64,000 bases of DNA, from contig CAVSGQ010000021.1 in the NCBI GenBank assembly GCA_963727495.1, positions 1 to 64,000 of the forward strand. The letters run 5' to 3'. Source of the DNA: Actinophytocola sp963727495. GTDB taxonomy: Bacteria; Actinomycetota; Actinomycetes; Mycobacteriales; Pseudonocardiaceae. Position numbers and translations under genes: made by a program. Positions 26,498-33,927 of this stretch are shown here, one piece after another (position 1 is the stretch's first letter; every line of letters starts with the position of its first letter). The notes under the pieces were generated by a model, which was not told the DNA's origin, made no database searches, and saw only the letters and a list, made by a program, of their open reading frames with translations.

Positions 26498-27547
26498 TCA
26501 GCCGACCGCCGCCGGGGCGCGGAGCGGGGCGTTCGCGAACTCGGCGATCCCCTCGCCGAACCGGGTCCGGGCCTCGAACCCCAGCACCTTCCGCGCGCGG
26601 GCCGGGTCGGCGACCACGTGCCGCACATCGCCCGGCCGGGCGCCGCCGACCACCGTCGGGGCCGGGCCGGCGCAGGCCTTCGCCAGCTCGGTCGCCAGCT
26701 CGCCGACGGTGTGCGGGTCCCCGGAGCACACGTTCACCGGCGTCAGGCCGCCCTCGTCGGCCTCGGCCTCCACCGCCAGCGCGTTCGCCAGGGCCACGTC
26801 CGTGACGTGCACGAAGTCGCGGCGCTGCCGGCCGTCCTCGAGCACCGTGGGCGCCTCGCCACGCTGCAGCGCCGAGCGGAACAGCGAGGCCACCCCCGCG
26901 TACGGGGTGTCGCGCGGCATCCTCGGGCCGTACACGTTGTGGTATCGCAGCGCCCACACGCTCCCACCGGTCTGCCGCGCCCACGCCGAGGCCAGGTGCT
27001 CCTGCGCCGCCTTCGTCGCCGCGTAGGTGCTGCGCGGGTCGATCGGCGCGTCCTCGCCGACCAGCTCCGGCGCGAGCGCGGCACCGCACTCCGGGCACGG
27101 CGGTTCGAATCGGCCGCCGTCCAGGTCGGACTGGCGGCGCGGGCCGGGACGCACCACGCCGTGCCGGGCACACACGTAGCGGCCCTCGCCGTAGACGACC
27201 ATCGAGGACGCCAGCACCAGGCGCCTCGTGCCGGCCCGGTACATCGCGGCCAGCAGCACCGCGGTGCCGTAGTCGTTGTGCAGCGTGTACTCCGGAGCGT
27301 CCGACGGGTCGAGGCCGTGGCCGACCACCGCCGCCTGGTGGCACACGACGTCCACGCCGCGCAGCAGGTCGTCGAGCAGCTCGGGATCCCGGACGTCACC
27401 CACGGTCACACCCGGCGCGGTCGCCTCCGGACCGTGCGCCTTGGGCAGCAGGTTGTCCAGCAACCGGGTCTCGTGCCCGCGCTCGTCCAGCAGGTCGGCG
27501 ATGTGGGACCCGATGAAGCCGGCCGCGCCGGTGATCAGCACTCGCAT
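26498..27547 (-). CDS. NAD-dependent nucleotide-sugar epimerase with zinc-ribbon-like insert
   Basis: Extended SDR of 349 residues: MRVLITGAAGFIGSHIADLL, Ser in VLASSMVVYGEG, catalytic YAATKAAQEHL, RYHNVYGPRMPRDTPYAGVA. An insert of ~45 residues after the catalytic Ser carries Cys pairs (YVCARHG and CPECGAAL), resembling a metal ribbon, an uncommon feature for UDP-glucose 4-epimerase relatives. ATG 27547 is 7 nt behind a TAGCGT box (minus strand 27560-27555), so leaderless. Probably supplies an activated sugar for the module to its left. Confidence 0.88.
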   Translation of the reverse strand: MRVLITGAAGFIGSHIADLLDERGHETRLLDNLLPKAHGPEATAPGVTVGDVRDPELLDDLLRGVDVVCHQAAVVGHGLDPSDAPEYTLHNDYGTAVLLAAMYRAGTRRLVLASSMVVYGEGRYVCARHGVVRPGPRRQSDLDGGRFEPPCPECGAALAPELVGEDAPIDPRSTYAATKAAQEHLASAWARQTGGSVWALRYHNVYGPRMPRDTPYAGVASLFRSALQRGEAPTVLEDGRQRRDFVHVTDVALANALAVEAEADEGGLTPVNVCSGDPHTVGELATELAKACAGPAPTVVGGARPGDVRHVVADPARARKVLGFEARTRFGEGIAEFANAPLRAPAAVG

Positions 27548-27681
27548 GCGACCGACGCTAGGGCGGGCCGGCGACCCGCGCGAGGCCGGCCGGGGCGCCG
27601 TCACAGAACCGTCAGATCTGGCTCGCGAGCGGTCGGCGGGTTCGCGTCGCGCCCGCCCGGGCGCCTACTACGGTGAGCGCC
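27548..27681. promoter_or_regulatory. divergent leaderless promoters, epimerase and moaB2
   Basis: TAGCGT (minus strand, 27560-27555) lies 7 nt before the epimerase ATG. TACGGT (27669-27674) lies 7 nt before the moaB2 ATG at 27682, favouring that start over a GTG at 27673. Confidence 0.6.
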
Positions 27682-28182
27682 ATGGAACGCAGTGCGCAGC
27701 GGCTCGGCAGGGCCCTCATCGTGATCGTCGACGACCGGGTGGCCCACGGTGAGCACGAGGACACGGTCGGGCCGCTGGTCACCGAACTGCTCGAGGAGAA
27801 CGGGTTCATCGTGGACGGCATCGTCACGGTGGCCGGGGAGATCGTGGACATCCGCAACGCGCTGAACACCGCCGTGATCGGTGGCGCCGACCTGGTGATC
27901 ACGGTCGGCGGCACCGGCGTGTCGCCGCGCGACGTCACGCCCGACGCCACCCAGGGCGTGCTGGACCGGCCGATCCCCGGTATCGCCGAGGCGATCCGGT
28001 CGTCCGGGCTCGCCGCGGGCGCGGTGGACGGCGGCATCTCCCGCGGGCTCGTCGGCATCTCCGGCAGCACGCTGGTGGTGAACCTCGCCGGCTCGCGCGC
28101 CGCGGTCCGCGACGGGATGGCGACGCTGTCGTCCCTCGTTCCGCATGTCATCGACGAGCTGTCCGGCCTGGACGCCAACTAG
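27682..28182 (+). CDS. moaB2: MoaB2/MogA-family molybdopterin adenylyltransferase-like protein
   Basis: 166 residues of the MoaB/MogA fold: DDRVAHGEHEDTVGPLV, VITVGGTGVSPRDVTPDAT (MPT-binding loop), SRGLVGISGSTLVVNLAGS. Members adenylylate molybdopterin; some actinobacterial MoaB2 paralogs have unproven activity. In mycobacteria moaB2 follows pepD directly; here it is separated by the 10.6-kb module, which itself contains a Mo-enzyme (17333-18688). Confidence 0.88.
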   Translation: MERSAQRLGRALIVIVDDRVAHGEHEDTVGPLVTELLEENGFIVDGIVTVAGEIVDIRNALNTAVIGGADLVITVGGTGVSPRDVTPDATQGVLDRPIPGIAEAIRSSGLAAGAVDGGISRGLVGISGSTLVVNLAGSRAAVRDGMATLSSLVPHVIDELSGLDAN

Positions 28183-28186
28183 CCCG

Positions 28187-28366
28187 ATGACCGGCGAGCC
28201 GCGGGACCCGGCCCGGCGCCCGCCGCGGCGCCGCGACCTCGACGACATCTTCGGCGACGTCCTGCCCGCGACCACGTCCGACGAGCGCGACCCCGGCCGG
28301 CCCGACGCCGAGAGCGACGACACCTGGTACGAGCGGGACCGCCCACCACACCACGACCGCGACTGA
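28187..28366 (+). CDS. small acidic hypothetical protein
   Basis: 59 residues, starting 4 bp after moaB2. Charged and probably unstructured, with motif LDDIFGDVLPATTSDERD and C-terminal TWYERDRPPHH. No function known. It is probably co-transcribed with moaB2. The non-random motif spacing and tight linkage argue that it is real. Confidence 0.65.
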   Translation: MTGEPRDPARRPPRRRDLDDIFGDVLPATTSDERDPGRPDAESDDTWYERDRPPHHDRD

Positions 28367-28498
28367 CCGCCGCGGCGTCCGAGCCGGCCTCCGCCGGGTC
28401 GCGGCCTGCCGTCCGGCACGCCGCGGCGGCGCTGCTGTGCGTGCCCCGGCCCGCCCGCCGGCGGGATCGGGCCGCGATCGTCGTTCCATACGCCTCCT

Positions 28499-29071
28499 CT
28501 ACCAGTTCCGTGGGCCTGGGCCGGTCGGCGGCGGCCCGGCCGGACCGGCGCCCCCGGGGCCGGAACCGCCGGGGCCACCAGGACCGCCAGGGCCTCCCGG
28601 GCCGCCGGGACCCGCGGGACCGCCGCGGTACGGACCTGCCGGGCCGCCCGGGCGGGGCTGTCCGGCCGGCTGTTGCGCCCGGACCTGCTGCTGCCGGAGC
28701 AGGTCGCGGATCTCCAGGAGGACCTCGACGTCGGTGGGTTCGGACGGGCCCGCCTCCTCGCCGCGCCGGCGGCGGTCCTGGATCGTCTGCACCGGCAGCA
28801 CGAACATGAAGTAGACGATCGTCGCGATGATCAGGAAGTTGATCGCCGCGGTGATGATCGCCGCGAAGTCCACCGTGGACTTGGGGTTGTCCGGCACGAT
28901 CGTCCATGCCAGGCCGGTGACGTTCGAGCCCCCGATCGCGGCGATCACCGGCCGGATCAGGTGGTCGGCGATCGAGGTCACGATGGCGGTGAACGCGGTA
29001 CCGATGATCACCGCGACCGCCAGTTCGATCACGTTCCCGCGCAACAAGAAGTCCTTGAACCCCTTCAGCAC
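28499..29071 (-). CDS. mscL: large-conductance mechanosensitive channel MscL with Gly-Pro tail
   Basis: 190 residues versus ~130-150 normally. N-terminal amphipathic helix (MLKGFKDFLLRGNVIELAVAV), TM1 with pore residues (VIIGTAFTAIVTSIADHLI), TM2 (IITAAINFLIIATIVYFMFVLPV), C-terminal helix (EVLLEIRDLLRQQ). The last ~50 residues are GGP/GPG repeats, a collagen-like cytoplasmic tail. Acts as an osmotic safety valve. Position after moaB2 matches mycobacteria. Confidence 0.95.
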   Translation of the reverse strand: MLKGFKDFLLRGNVIELAVAVIIGTAFTAIVTSIADHLIRPVIAAIGGSNVTGLAWTIVPDNPKSTVDFAAIITAAINFLIIATIVYFMFVLPVQTIQDRRRRGEEAGPSEPTDVEVLLEIRDLLRQQQVRAQQPAGQPRPGGPAGPYRGGPAGPGGPGGPGGPGGPGGSGPGGAGPAGPPPTGPGPRNW

Positions 29072-29103
29072 GTCAAAAGCTCCCTTCGGGGACTGGGGCA
29101 GGG

Positions 29104-29781
29104 TTACCGCAGCGTAACGGCGACCGGTTGTCCCAAGGAGACCGACGCGAGCCGCGCCGCCGACGCCCTCGGCACTGCGATGACCACCAGCCTGCCCGGC
29201 CTCGTACCGGCCTGCACGGCGTCGTCCTGTTCCGCCGCGCGCACCGTCACCACCGTCACGTCCGCGGCCAGCACCACCGCACCGGCACCGCCCCGCGGCG
29301 CCACCGTCACCACGTCGACGCGGGCGCCCGGCGCGAGCAGCGTGGCCACCTCCGGGTCGGCGAGCCGCACCGGTACGGCCACCGCGTCCGGGTCGCCGGT
29401 GGTCAGCCGGCTGTTCTCCGGGCCGACCAGGCGGGTGCGGGTGACCGGCTCGCCGCGGCTCGCGGCGCCGGTGAGCACCCGGCCGGTGGCCTGGTCGGCG
29501 GCGGTGAGGGCGGCGGGCGGGCGTAAGGACTCCGGCGCGCGCACCACCCGCAGGTCGGCGGGGCGCAGGCTCGAACCCGGCGCCAGGTCGCGTGCGGCGA
29601 CCAGCATGGGCACCGTCGGCTCACCACGGGCGCGGGGCGGTGGCCGCACCGCCAGGGCCACGGCGAGCAGGACGAGCACGGCCGCGACCACGCGGCGCAG
29701 CGCGAGTGTGCGCGGCCAGCCGCGGGCGGCGGCGAGTTGTCGCAGGCGGTCTCGGAGCAGGGGGTTCAGCGGAGCGGGCAT
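29104..29781 (-). CDS. SAF-domain (CpaB/RcpC-like) membrane-anchored protein
   Basis: 225 residues. One N-terminal membrane helix (RRVVAAVLVLLAVALAV) then a SAF domain: VPMLVAARDLAPGSSLRPADLRVV, TGRVLTGAASRGEPVTRTRLVG, and a C-terminal beta-rich part (RLVVIAVPRASAARLASVSLGQPVAVTL). Related to CpaB of Flp pilus systems, but no pilus genes are nearby, so its role is open. The ATG is 7 nt behind TAGCGT (minus strand 29794-29789). Confidence 0.82.
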   Translation of the reverse strand: MPAPLNPLLRDRLRQLAAARGWPRTLALRRVVAAVLVLLAVALAVRPPPRARGEPTVPMLVAARDLAPGSSLRPADLRVVRAPESLRPPAALTAADQATGRVLTGAASRGEPVTRTRLVGPENSRLTTGDPDAVAVPVRLADPEVATLLAPGARVDVVTVAPRGGAGAVVLAADVTVVTVRAAEQDDAVQAGTRPGRLVVIAVPRASAARLASVSLGQPVAVTLR

Positions 29782-29869
29782 GTGACCGACGCTACGGCCG
29801 GACCGGTCCGGTGTGCGGCGGAAGTACTCAGGCTGTGGACAACCTGACGAGTTGTGGATAACCCGCCCG

Positions 29870-30235
29870 TCAGGACGCGATCTTCGACGTGCTCGTCGTA
29901 CCGCCGGAGGAAGATGACGTCGAGTCCTTGGACGACGAGGACGAAGACGAAGACGTGGAAGACGACGAGGAGGGAGAGGACGACGATGAGTCGGAGGACG
30001 ACGACGAGTCGGACGAGGTGCTGTCCGACTTGCCCGAGGACGAGGCGGCCTTCGCCTCCGACCGGCTGTCGGTGCGGTAGAAGCCGCTCCCCTTGAAGAC
30101 CACGCCAACGGAGCCGTAGAGCTTGCGCAGCCGGCCGGCACACTCCGGGCACTCGGTCAACGACGCGTCGCTGAAGGACTGCACCGCCTCGAAGCGGTGC
30201 TCACACGCCGTACACGCGTACTGGTAGGTGGGCAC
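29870..30235 (-). CDS. ruc: FmdB-type zinc ribbon chaperone, Ruc-like, poly-Ser tail
   Basis: 121 residues. Zinc ribbon with CTAC and CPEC knuckles (MPTYQYACTACEHRFEAVQSF ... ECPECAGRL), conserved core GVVFKGSGFYRTDSR, then a ~55-residue tail that is mostly Ser. This matches mycobacterial Rv0991c (Ruc), a redox-activated chaperone under HrcA control, in both sequence and neighbourhood (5-FCL, galU, moeA1). A CIRCE element 22 nt upstream supports that control. The zinc Cys are predicted to sense oxidation. Confidence 0.88.
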   Translation of the reverse strand: MPTYQYACTACEHRFEAVQSFSDASLTECPECAGRLRKLYGSVGVVFKGSGFYRTDSRSEAKAASSSGKSDSTSSDSSSSSDSSSSSPSSSSSTSSSSSSSSKDSTSSSSGGTTSTSKIAS

Positions 30236-30256
30236 GGGCTGCTCCCTCTCCCGGTT

Positions 30257-30283
30257 CTGGCACTCACACAGTCAGAGTGCTAA
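30257..30283 (-). promoter_or_regulatory. CIRCE operator (HrcA site)
   Basis: CTGGCACTC, 9-nt spacer, GAGTGCTAA. The right half is a perfect CIRCE half-site, the left differs at two outer positions from TTAGCACTC. It lies 22 nt upstream of the ruc-like start, so heat-shock control by HrcA is expected. Confidence 0.88.
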
Positions 30284-30343
30284 GACACATTCTGCGCCAG
30301 AACGCCGCCGGAGCGCAAACGCCCTCCAGCGGGACTGCGCACG

Positions 30344-30952
30344 TCACACGAACCGGAGTAGACCCCGGTTCGGGGTGAGCACGGCCGTCATCCGCACGTC
30401 GTGCGGCTCGCTGGGCAGCTGCTCGAAGATCTCCTGGTCACGAACCACGGCGACCATCTCCGTCCCGTTCGAGGCCAGCGGCAGCGACTGGTCGTAGTGG
30501 CCGGCCCCCCGGCCGAGGCGCACGCCGTTGCGATCCACGGCGAGCGCCGGCACGAGGACGAGGTCGGCGATCCGCAGCGCGGTGGTGCCCAGCACCTCGC
30601 CGATCGGCTCGCGCAGCCCGTAGGGCCCGGGGCGCAGCGAGTCGCGGCCGGCGTAGAAGCTCCACTCGAGCGGGCCCTCGCCGGTGACGATCGGCAGCAG
30701 CACGCGGGCGCCGAAGTCGTTCATGTCGTCGAGCATCTGCACGGAACCGGGTTCGGAGGCGATCGGTACGAACGCACACACGGTCTGACCGGGGAACACC
30801 ACGCGGCCGCTGGTCAGGTGGCTGGACAGGGACATCGCCTCGGCGAACCGGACGCTCGCGGGCACCCGGCGACGCTCGGCGAGCAGCTCCCTTCGCCACC
30901 GCCACTTGGTCATCGCGGCGGGCTGTTCTCGATCACTCCCAGGCCGGGCCAC
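30344..30952 (-). CDS. 5-formyltetrahydrofolate cyclo-ligase
   Basis: ATP-dependent conversion of 5-formyl-THF to 5,10-methenyl-THF. KWRWRRELLAERR basic N-terminus, PIVTGEGPLEWSFY, DLVLVPALAVDRNGVRLGRGAGHYDQ (phosphate-binding loop). The GTG at 30952 is chosen because TAACCT sits 6 nt upstream on the minus strand; an ATG at 30913 is the alternative. Divergent from galU with interlocked promoters. Confidence 0.9.
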   Translation of the reverse strand: MARPGSDREQPAAMTKWRWRRELLAERRRVPASVRFAEAMSLSSHLTSGRVVFPGQTVCAFVPIASEPGSVQMLDDMNDFGARVLLPIVTGEGPLEWSFYAGRDSLRPGPYGLREPIGEVLGTTALRIADLVLVPALAVDRNGVRLGRGAGHYDQSLPLASNGTEMVAVVRDQEIFEQLPSEPHDVRMTAVLTPNRGLLRFV

Positions 30953-30958
30953 GACATG

Positions 30959-30968
30959 AGGTTAGGCT
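30959..30968. promoter_or_regulatory. interlocked divergent -10 boxes, 5-FCL and galU
   Basis: TAACCT on the minus strand (30964-30959) lies 6 nt before the 5-FCL GTG; TAGGCT on the plus strand (30963-30968) lies 8 nt before the galU ATG. The two boxes share 2 bp, so polymerase cannot occupy both. Confidence 0.6.
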
Positions 30969-30976
30969 GGCTGTCC

Positions 30977-31900
30977 ATGGCCCCCGCTACCGCCGTCAGT
31001 TCCGACCCTGGTTCCACGCCCGAGAACGGCATCAGAACGGCCATCGTGCCGGCCGCCGGCCTGGGCACCAGATTCCTGCCGACCACGAAGGCCGTGCCCA
31101 AGGAGCTGCTGCCCGTCGTCGACACTCCCGGCATCGAGTACGTCGCCGCGGAGGCCGCCGAGGCGGGCGCGCAACGGCTGGTCATCGTCGTCTCGCCGGG
31201 CAAGGACGCCGTCGCCCGGTACTTCGCTCCTCAACCCGACCTCGAGGAGACCCTGGAGCGCCGCGGCAAGACCGAGCTGCTGACCAAGATCCGCCGGGCG
31301 AGCGGCCTGATCGCCGTCGAGACGGCGATCCAGGAGGAGGCCCTGGGGCTCGGCCACGCCGTCAGCTGCGCCGAGCCGAACCTGACCCCGGAGGACGACG
31401 CGGTGGCGGTGCTCCTGCCGGACGACCTCGTGCTGCCCACCGGCGTGCTGCGCCGGATGGCCGACACCCGCGCCAAGCACGGCGGCACCGTGTTGTGCGC
31501 GTTCGACATCCCGAAGGAGGAGATCTCCCCGTACGGCGTGTTCGACGTCGAGGACACCGACGACGTCGACGTCAAGAAGGTCAACGGCATGGTGGAGAAG
31601 CCGGCGCCGGAGGACGCCCCGTCCACCTTCGCCGCGGCCGGACGCTACCTGCTCGACCGGGCCGTGTTCGACGCGCTCAAGCGGATCACCCCCGGCGCCG
31701 GCGGCGAGCTGCAGCTCACCGACGCCGTCGCGATGCTGATCGCCGAGGGACACCCCGTGCACGTGGTGGTTCACCGCGGTGGACGTCACGACCTGGGCAA
31801 TCCTGGCGGTTTCCTGCGTGCCGCCGTGGACTTCGCGCTTCAGCACCCGGAGTATGGGCCTGATCTGCGCGAGTGGTTGCGCTGGCGCGTGGAGGAGTAG
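30977..31900 (+). CDS. galU: UTP-glucose-1-phosphate uridylyltransferase
   Basis: Makes UDP-glucose for envelope glycans and trehalose. 307 residues: nucleotide loop PAAGLGTRFLPTTKAVPKEL, VLLPDDLVLP, GVFDVEDTDDVDVKKVNGMVEKP, LQLTDAVAMLI. ATG 30977 preferred because of the -10 at 30963-30968; an in-frame ATG lies at 30956. First gene of the galU-glp-rimJ-glpR block. Confidence 0.95.
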   Translation: MAPATAVSSDPGSTPENGIRTAIVPAAGLGTRFLPTTKAVPKELLPVVDTPGIEYVAAEAAEAGAQRLVIVVSPGKDAVARYFAPQPDLEETLERRGKTELLTKIRRASGLIAVETAIQEEALGLGHAVSCAEPNLTPEDDAVAVLLPDDLVLPTGVLRRMADTRAKHGGTVLCAFDIPKEEISPYGVFDVEDTDDVDVKKVNGMVEKPAPEDAPSTFAAAGRYLLDRAVFDALKRITPGAGGELQLTDAVAMLIAEGHPVHVVVHRGGRHDLGNPGGFLRAAVDFALQHPEYGPDLREWLRWRVEE

Positions 31901-31918
31901 CTACCAGACGGGGTAGGA

Positions 31919-33142
31919 ATGAGGTCAGTCGACGAGCAGCTCGGCCGGGCGCTTGCCGCCGCGGTTCGCCCTGCCCCCGTCCGGGTGGCCATCTCCGAGG
32001 CGCAGGGCCTGCTCTGCGCGGAGGAGGTCGTCGCGGAGCACGCGCTCCCCGGCTTCGACCAGGCCGCGGTCGACGGCTACGCGGTGCGCAGCGTCGACGT
32101 GCGGGAGGCCGGCAACGAGCCCGTCGTGCTGCCGGTCGTCGGCGAGATCCCGGCAGGCTCCCGCCAGCCCCGCAGGCTGCAGCCCGGCCAGGCGGTGCGG
32201 GTGGACACCGGCGCGCCGCTGCCCACGCTCGCCGACGCCGTCGTGCCGATCGGCTACACCGACGGCCACCACGCGCGGGTGAGCGTGCACCAGCCGGTGC
32301 CCTCCGCCGCGTTCGTCCGGCGGACGGGCGAGGACGTGCAGACCGGCGACGTCGCGGTGCGCCGCGGCGCGCCGATCGGGTCCGCCCAGGTCGGCCTGCT
32401 CGCGGCGGTGGGCCGGGCCAAGGTGCTGGTGTACCCGCGGCCGCGGGTGTCGATCATCTCGATCGGCGACGAGCTCGTGGACATCGACCGGACGCCCGGC
32501 CAGGGCCAGGTCTACGACGTCAACTCCTACTCGCTGGCCGCCGCCGCGCGCGACGCCGGTGCCGAGGTGAACCGGGTCGGCATCGTGCCGAGCGACAGCA
32601 GGCGGCTGCGGGAGATCGTCGAGGGGCGGCTGCTGCTGAGCGAGATCGTGGTGATCGCGGGCGGGGTGGGCGGCGAGTTCGCGGCCGAGATCCGCGCGTC
32701 GCTCTCCGAGCTCGGCGACGTCGACATGGCCCGGGTGGCGATGCACCCCGGCTCCGTGCAGGGCTTCGGCAGGCTCGGCCCGGACGCGGTGCCGACCTTC
32801 CTGCTGCCGAGCAACCCGATGAGCGCGCTGGTGGTGTTCGAGGTGATGGTGCGACCGCTGATCCGGGCCGCCCAGGGCAAGCGCAACCCGCACCGCCGGC
32901 GGATCACCGCACGCCTGCTCTCGCCGATCACGTCGGCCAAAGGGCGCAAGGGCTTCCTGCGGGGCCAGCTGCTGCGCGACGAGAACAACGGCGAGTACCT
33001 CGCGCAGCCGCTCGGCATGTCCGGCTCGCATCTGCTGGCATCGCTCGCCGAGGCGAACTGCCTGATCCTGGTCGACGACGAGACGACCGAGGTCGTCGTC
33101 GGCGAGGAGGTCCAGGTCAGCTTCCTGGCGCAACGTGGCTGA
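31919..33142 (+). CDS. glp: Glp, MoeA/gephyrin-like divisome protein
   Basis: 407 residues with full MoeA architecture (ALPGFDQAAVDGYAVRS, RVDTGAPLPTLADAVV, GDELVDI, LPSNPMSALVVFE). The catalytic MPT loop, normally GGVSxGxxD, reads GGVGGEF, so molybdate insertion is doubtful. In Corynebacterium a gephyrin-like paralog (Glp) binds FtsZ and the membrane receptor GlpR; the same order galU-glp-rimJ-glpR occurs here (Rv0993-Rv0996 in mycobacteria, where it is named moeA1). The call as a division scaffold is based on that context and the lost motif. Confidence 0.85.
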   Translation: MRSVDEQLGRALAAAVRPAPVRVAISEAQGLLCAEEVVAEHALPGFDQAAVDGYAVRSVDVREAGNEPVVLPVVGEIPAGSRQPRRLQPGQAVRVDTGAPLPTLADAVVPIGYTDGHHARVSVHQPVPSAAFVRRTGEDVQTGDVAVRRGAPIGSAQVGLLAAVGRAKVLVYPRPRVSIISIGDELVDIDRTPGQGQVYDVNSYSLAAAARDAGAEVNRVGIVPSDSRRLREIVEGRLLLSEIVVIAGGVGGEFAAEIRASLSELGDVDMARVAMHPGSVQGFGRLGPDAVPTFLLPSNPMSALVVFEVMVRPLIRAAQGKRNPHRRRITARLLSPITSAKGRKGFLRGQLLRDENNGEYLAQPLGMSGSHLLASLAEANCLILVDDETTEVVVGEEVQVSFLAQRG

Positions 33143-33812
33143 AGGGACGGCCCACGGGGTGACTTGGTCGGTGCCGCAGGGCCGCCATCCCGGGTGGCCC
33201 GCCCAGCTCGGGCCGCTGCGGGTGGCCGCCGGTCTGGTCGAGGTGCGCAAGCCGCGGCTGCGCGACGGCGGCGAGTGGAGCCGGGTGCGCCGCCGGGACC
33301 GGTTACACCTGCAGAGCTGGGAACCGACCGTGCCCGGCAGCTGGAGCGACAACAACGCCGCGCTCGCGTGGCCCGGCCAGTGGTCGACGCTGCGCGGGCT
33401 GGCGCGGCGCGGGCAGACGCTGCCGTTCATCATCACCGTGGACGGCGAGCTTGCCGGGCAGGTAACCGTCGGCAACGTCGTGCGCGGCTCGCTGTGCTCG
33501 GCGTGGGTCGGCTACTGGGTGGGCACCCACGTGACCGCCGGGGGCGTGGCGACGGCGTCCGTCGCGCTGACCGTCGACCATTGCTTCGCCGCGGCCGGCC
33601 TGCACCGCCTGGAGGCGACCGTGCGGCCGGAGAACCAGGCCAGCATCCGGGTTCTCACGAAACTCGGATTCCGCGAAGAAGGTCTGTTCCGCCGTTACCT
33701 CGACGTGGCGGGTGGCTGGCGCGACCACCTCTGTTACGCACTGACCACAGAGGACGTCCCGAATGGACTCGTCAACCGGCTGATCGCCGAGGGGCGCGCT
33801 GAGCTGCCCTGA
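33135..33812 (+). CDS. rimJ: RimJ-like GNAT acetyltransferase
   Basis: 225 residues; overlaps glp by 8 bp. GNAT features: LPFIITVDGELAGQVTVGNVVRG, VTAGGVATASVALTVDHCF (acetyl-CoA loop region), and ENQASIRVLTKLGFREEGLFRRYL. Probably N-terminal protein or ribosomal protein acetylation; substrate unproven. Held between glp and glpR in actinobacteria. Confidence 0.88.
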   Translation: MAEGTAHGVTWSVPQGRHPGWPAQLGPLRVAAGLVEVRKPRLRDGGEWSRVRRRDRLHLQSWEPTVPGSWSDNNAALAWPGQWSTLRGLARRGQTLPFIITVDGELAGQVTVGNVVRGSLCSAWVGYWVGTHVTAGGVATASVALTVDHCFAAAGLHRLEATVRPENQASIRVLTKLGFREEGLFRRYLDVAGGWRDHLCYALTTEDVPNGLVNRLIAEGRAELP

Positions 33813-33927
33813 TGGTCGCCGCGGTCTTTCGGGGCGCCCCGGCGCGCCTCCGACACAGATGTGACTGTTGTGGCTAACGTGGCGCACGAAGTTTTCGTGA
33901 AAATCGTCACAGGGGAGGTGCCGAGGC

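Noticed and set aside
29104..29781. Flp pilus assembly protein CpaB
   Set aside because: SAF domain fits but no other tad/flp genes are near, so only a SAF-domain call is kept.
29889..30080. Acidic plus-strand ORF (Asp/Glu repeats)
   Set aside because: Reverse of the poly-Ser codons of the Ruc-like gene; no start signal.
31919..33142. Functional molybdopterin molybdotransferase MoeA
   Set aside because: The catalytic loop is GGVGGEF and gene order matches the Glp-GlpR division locus, so the enzymatic call is not favoured.
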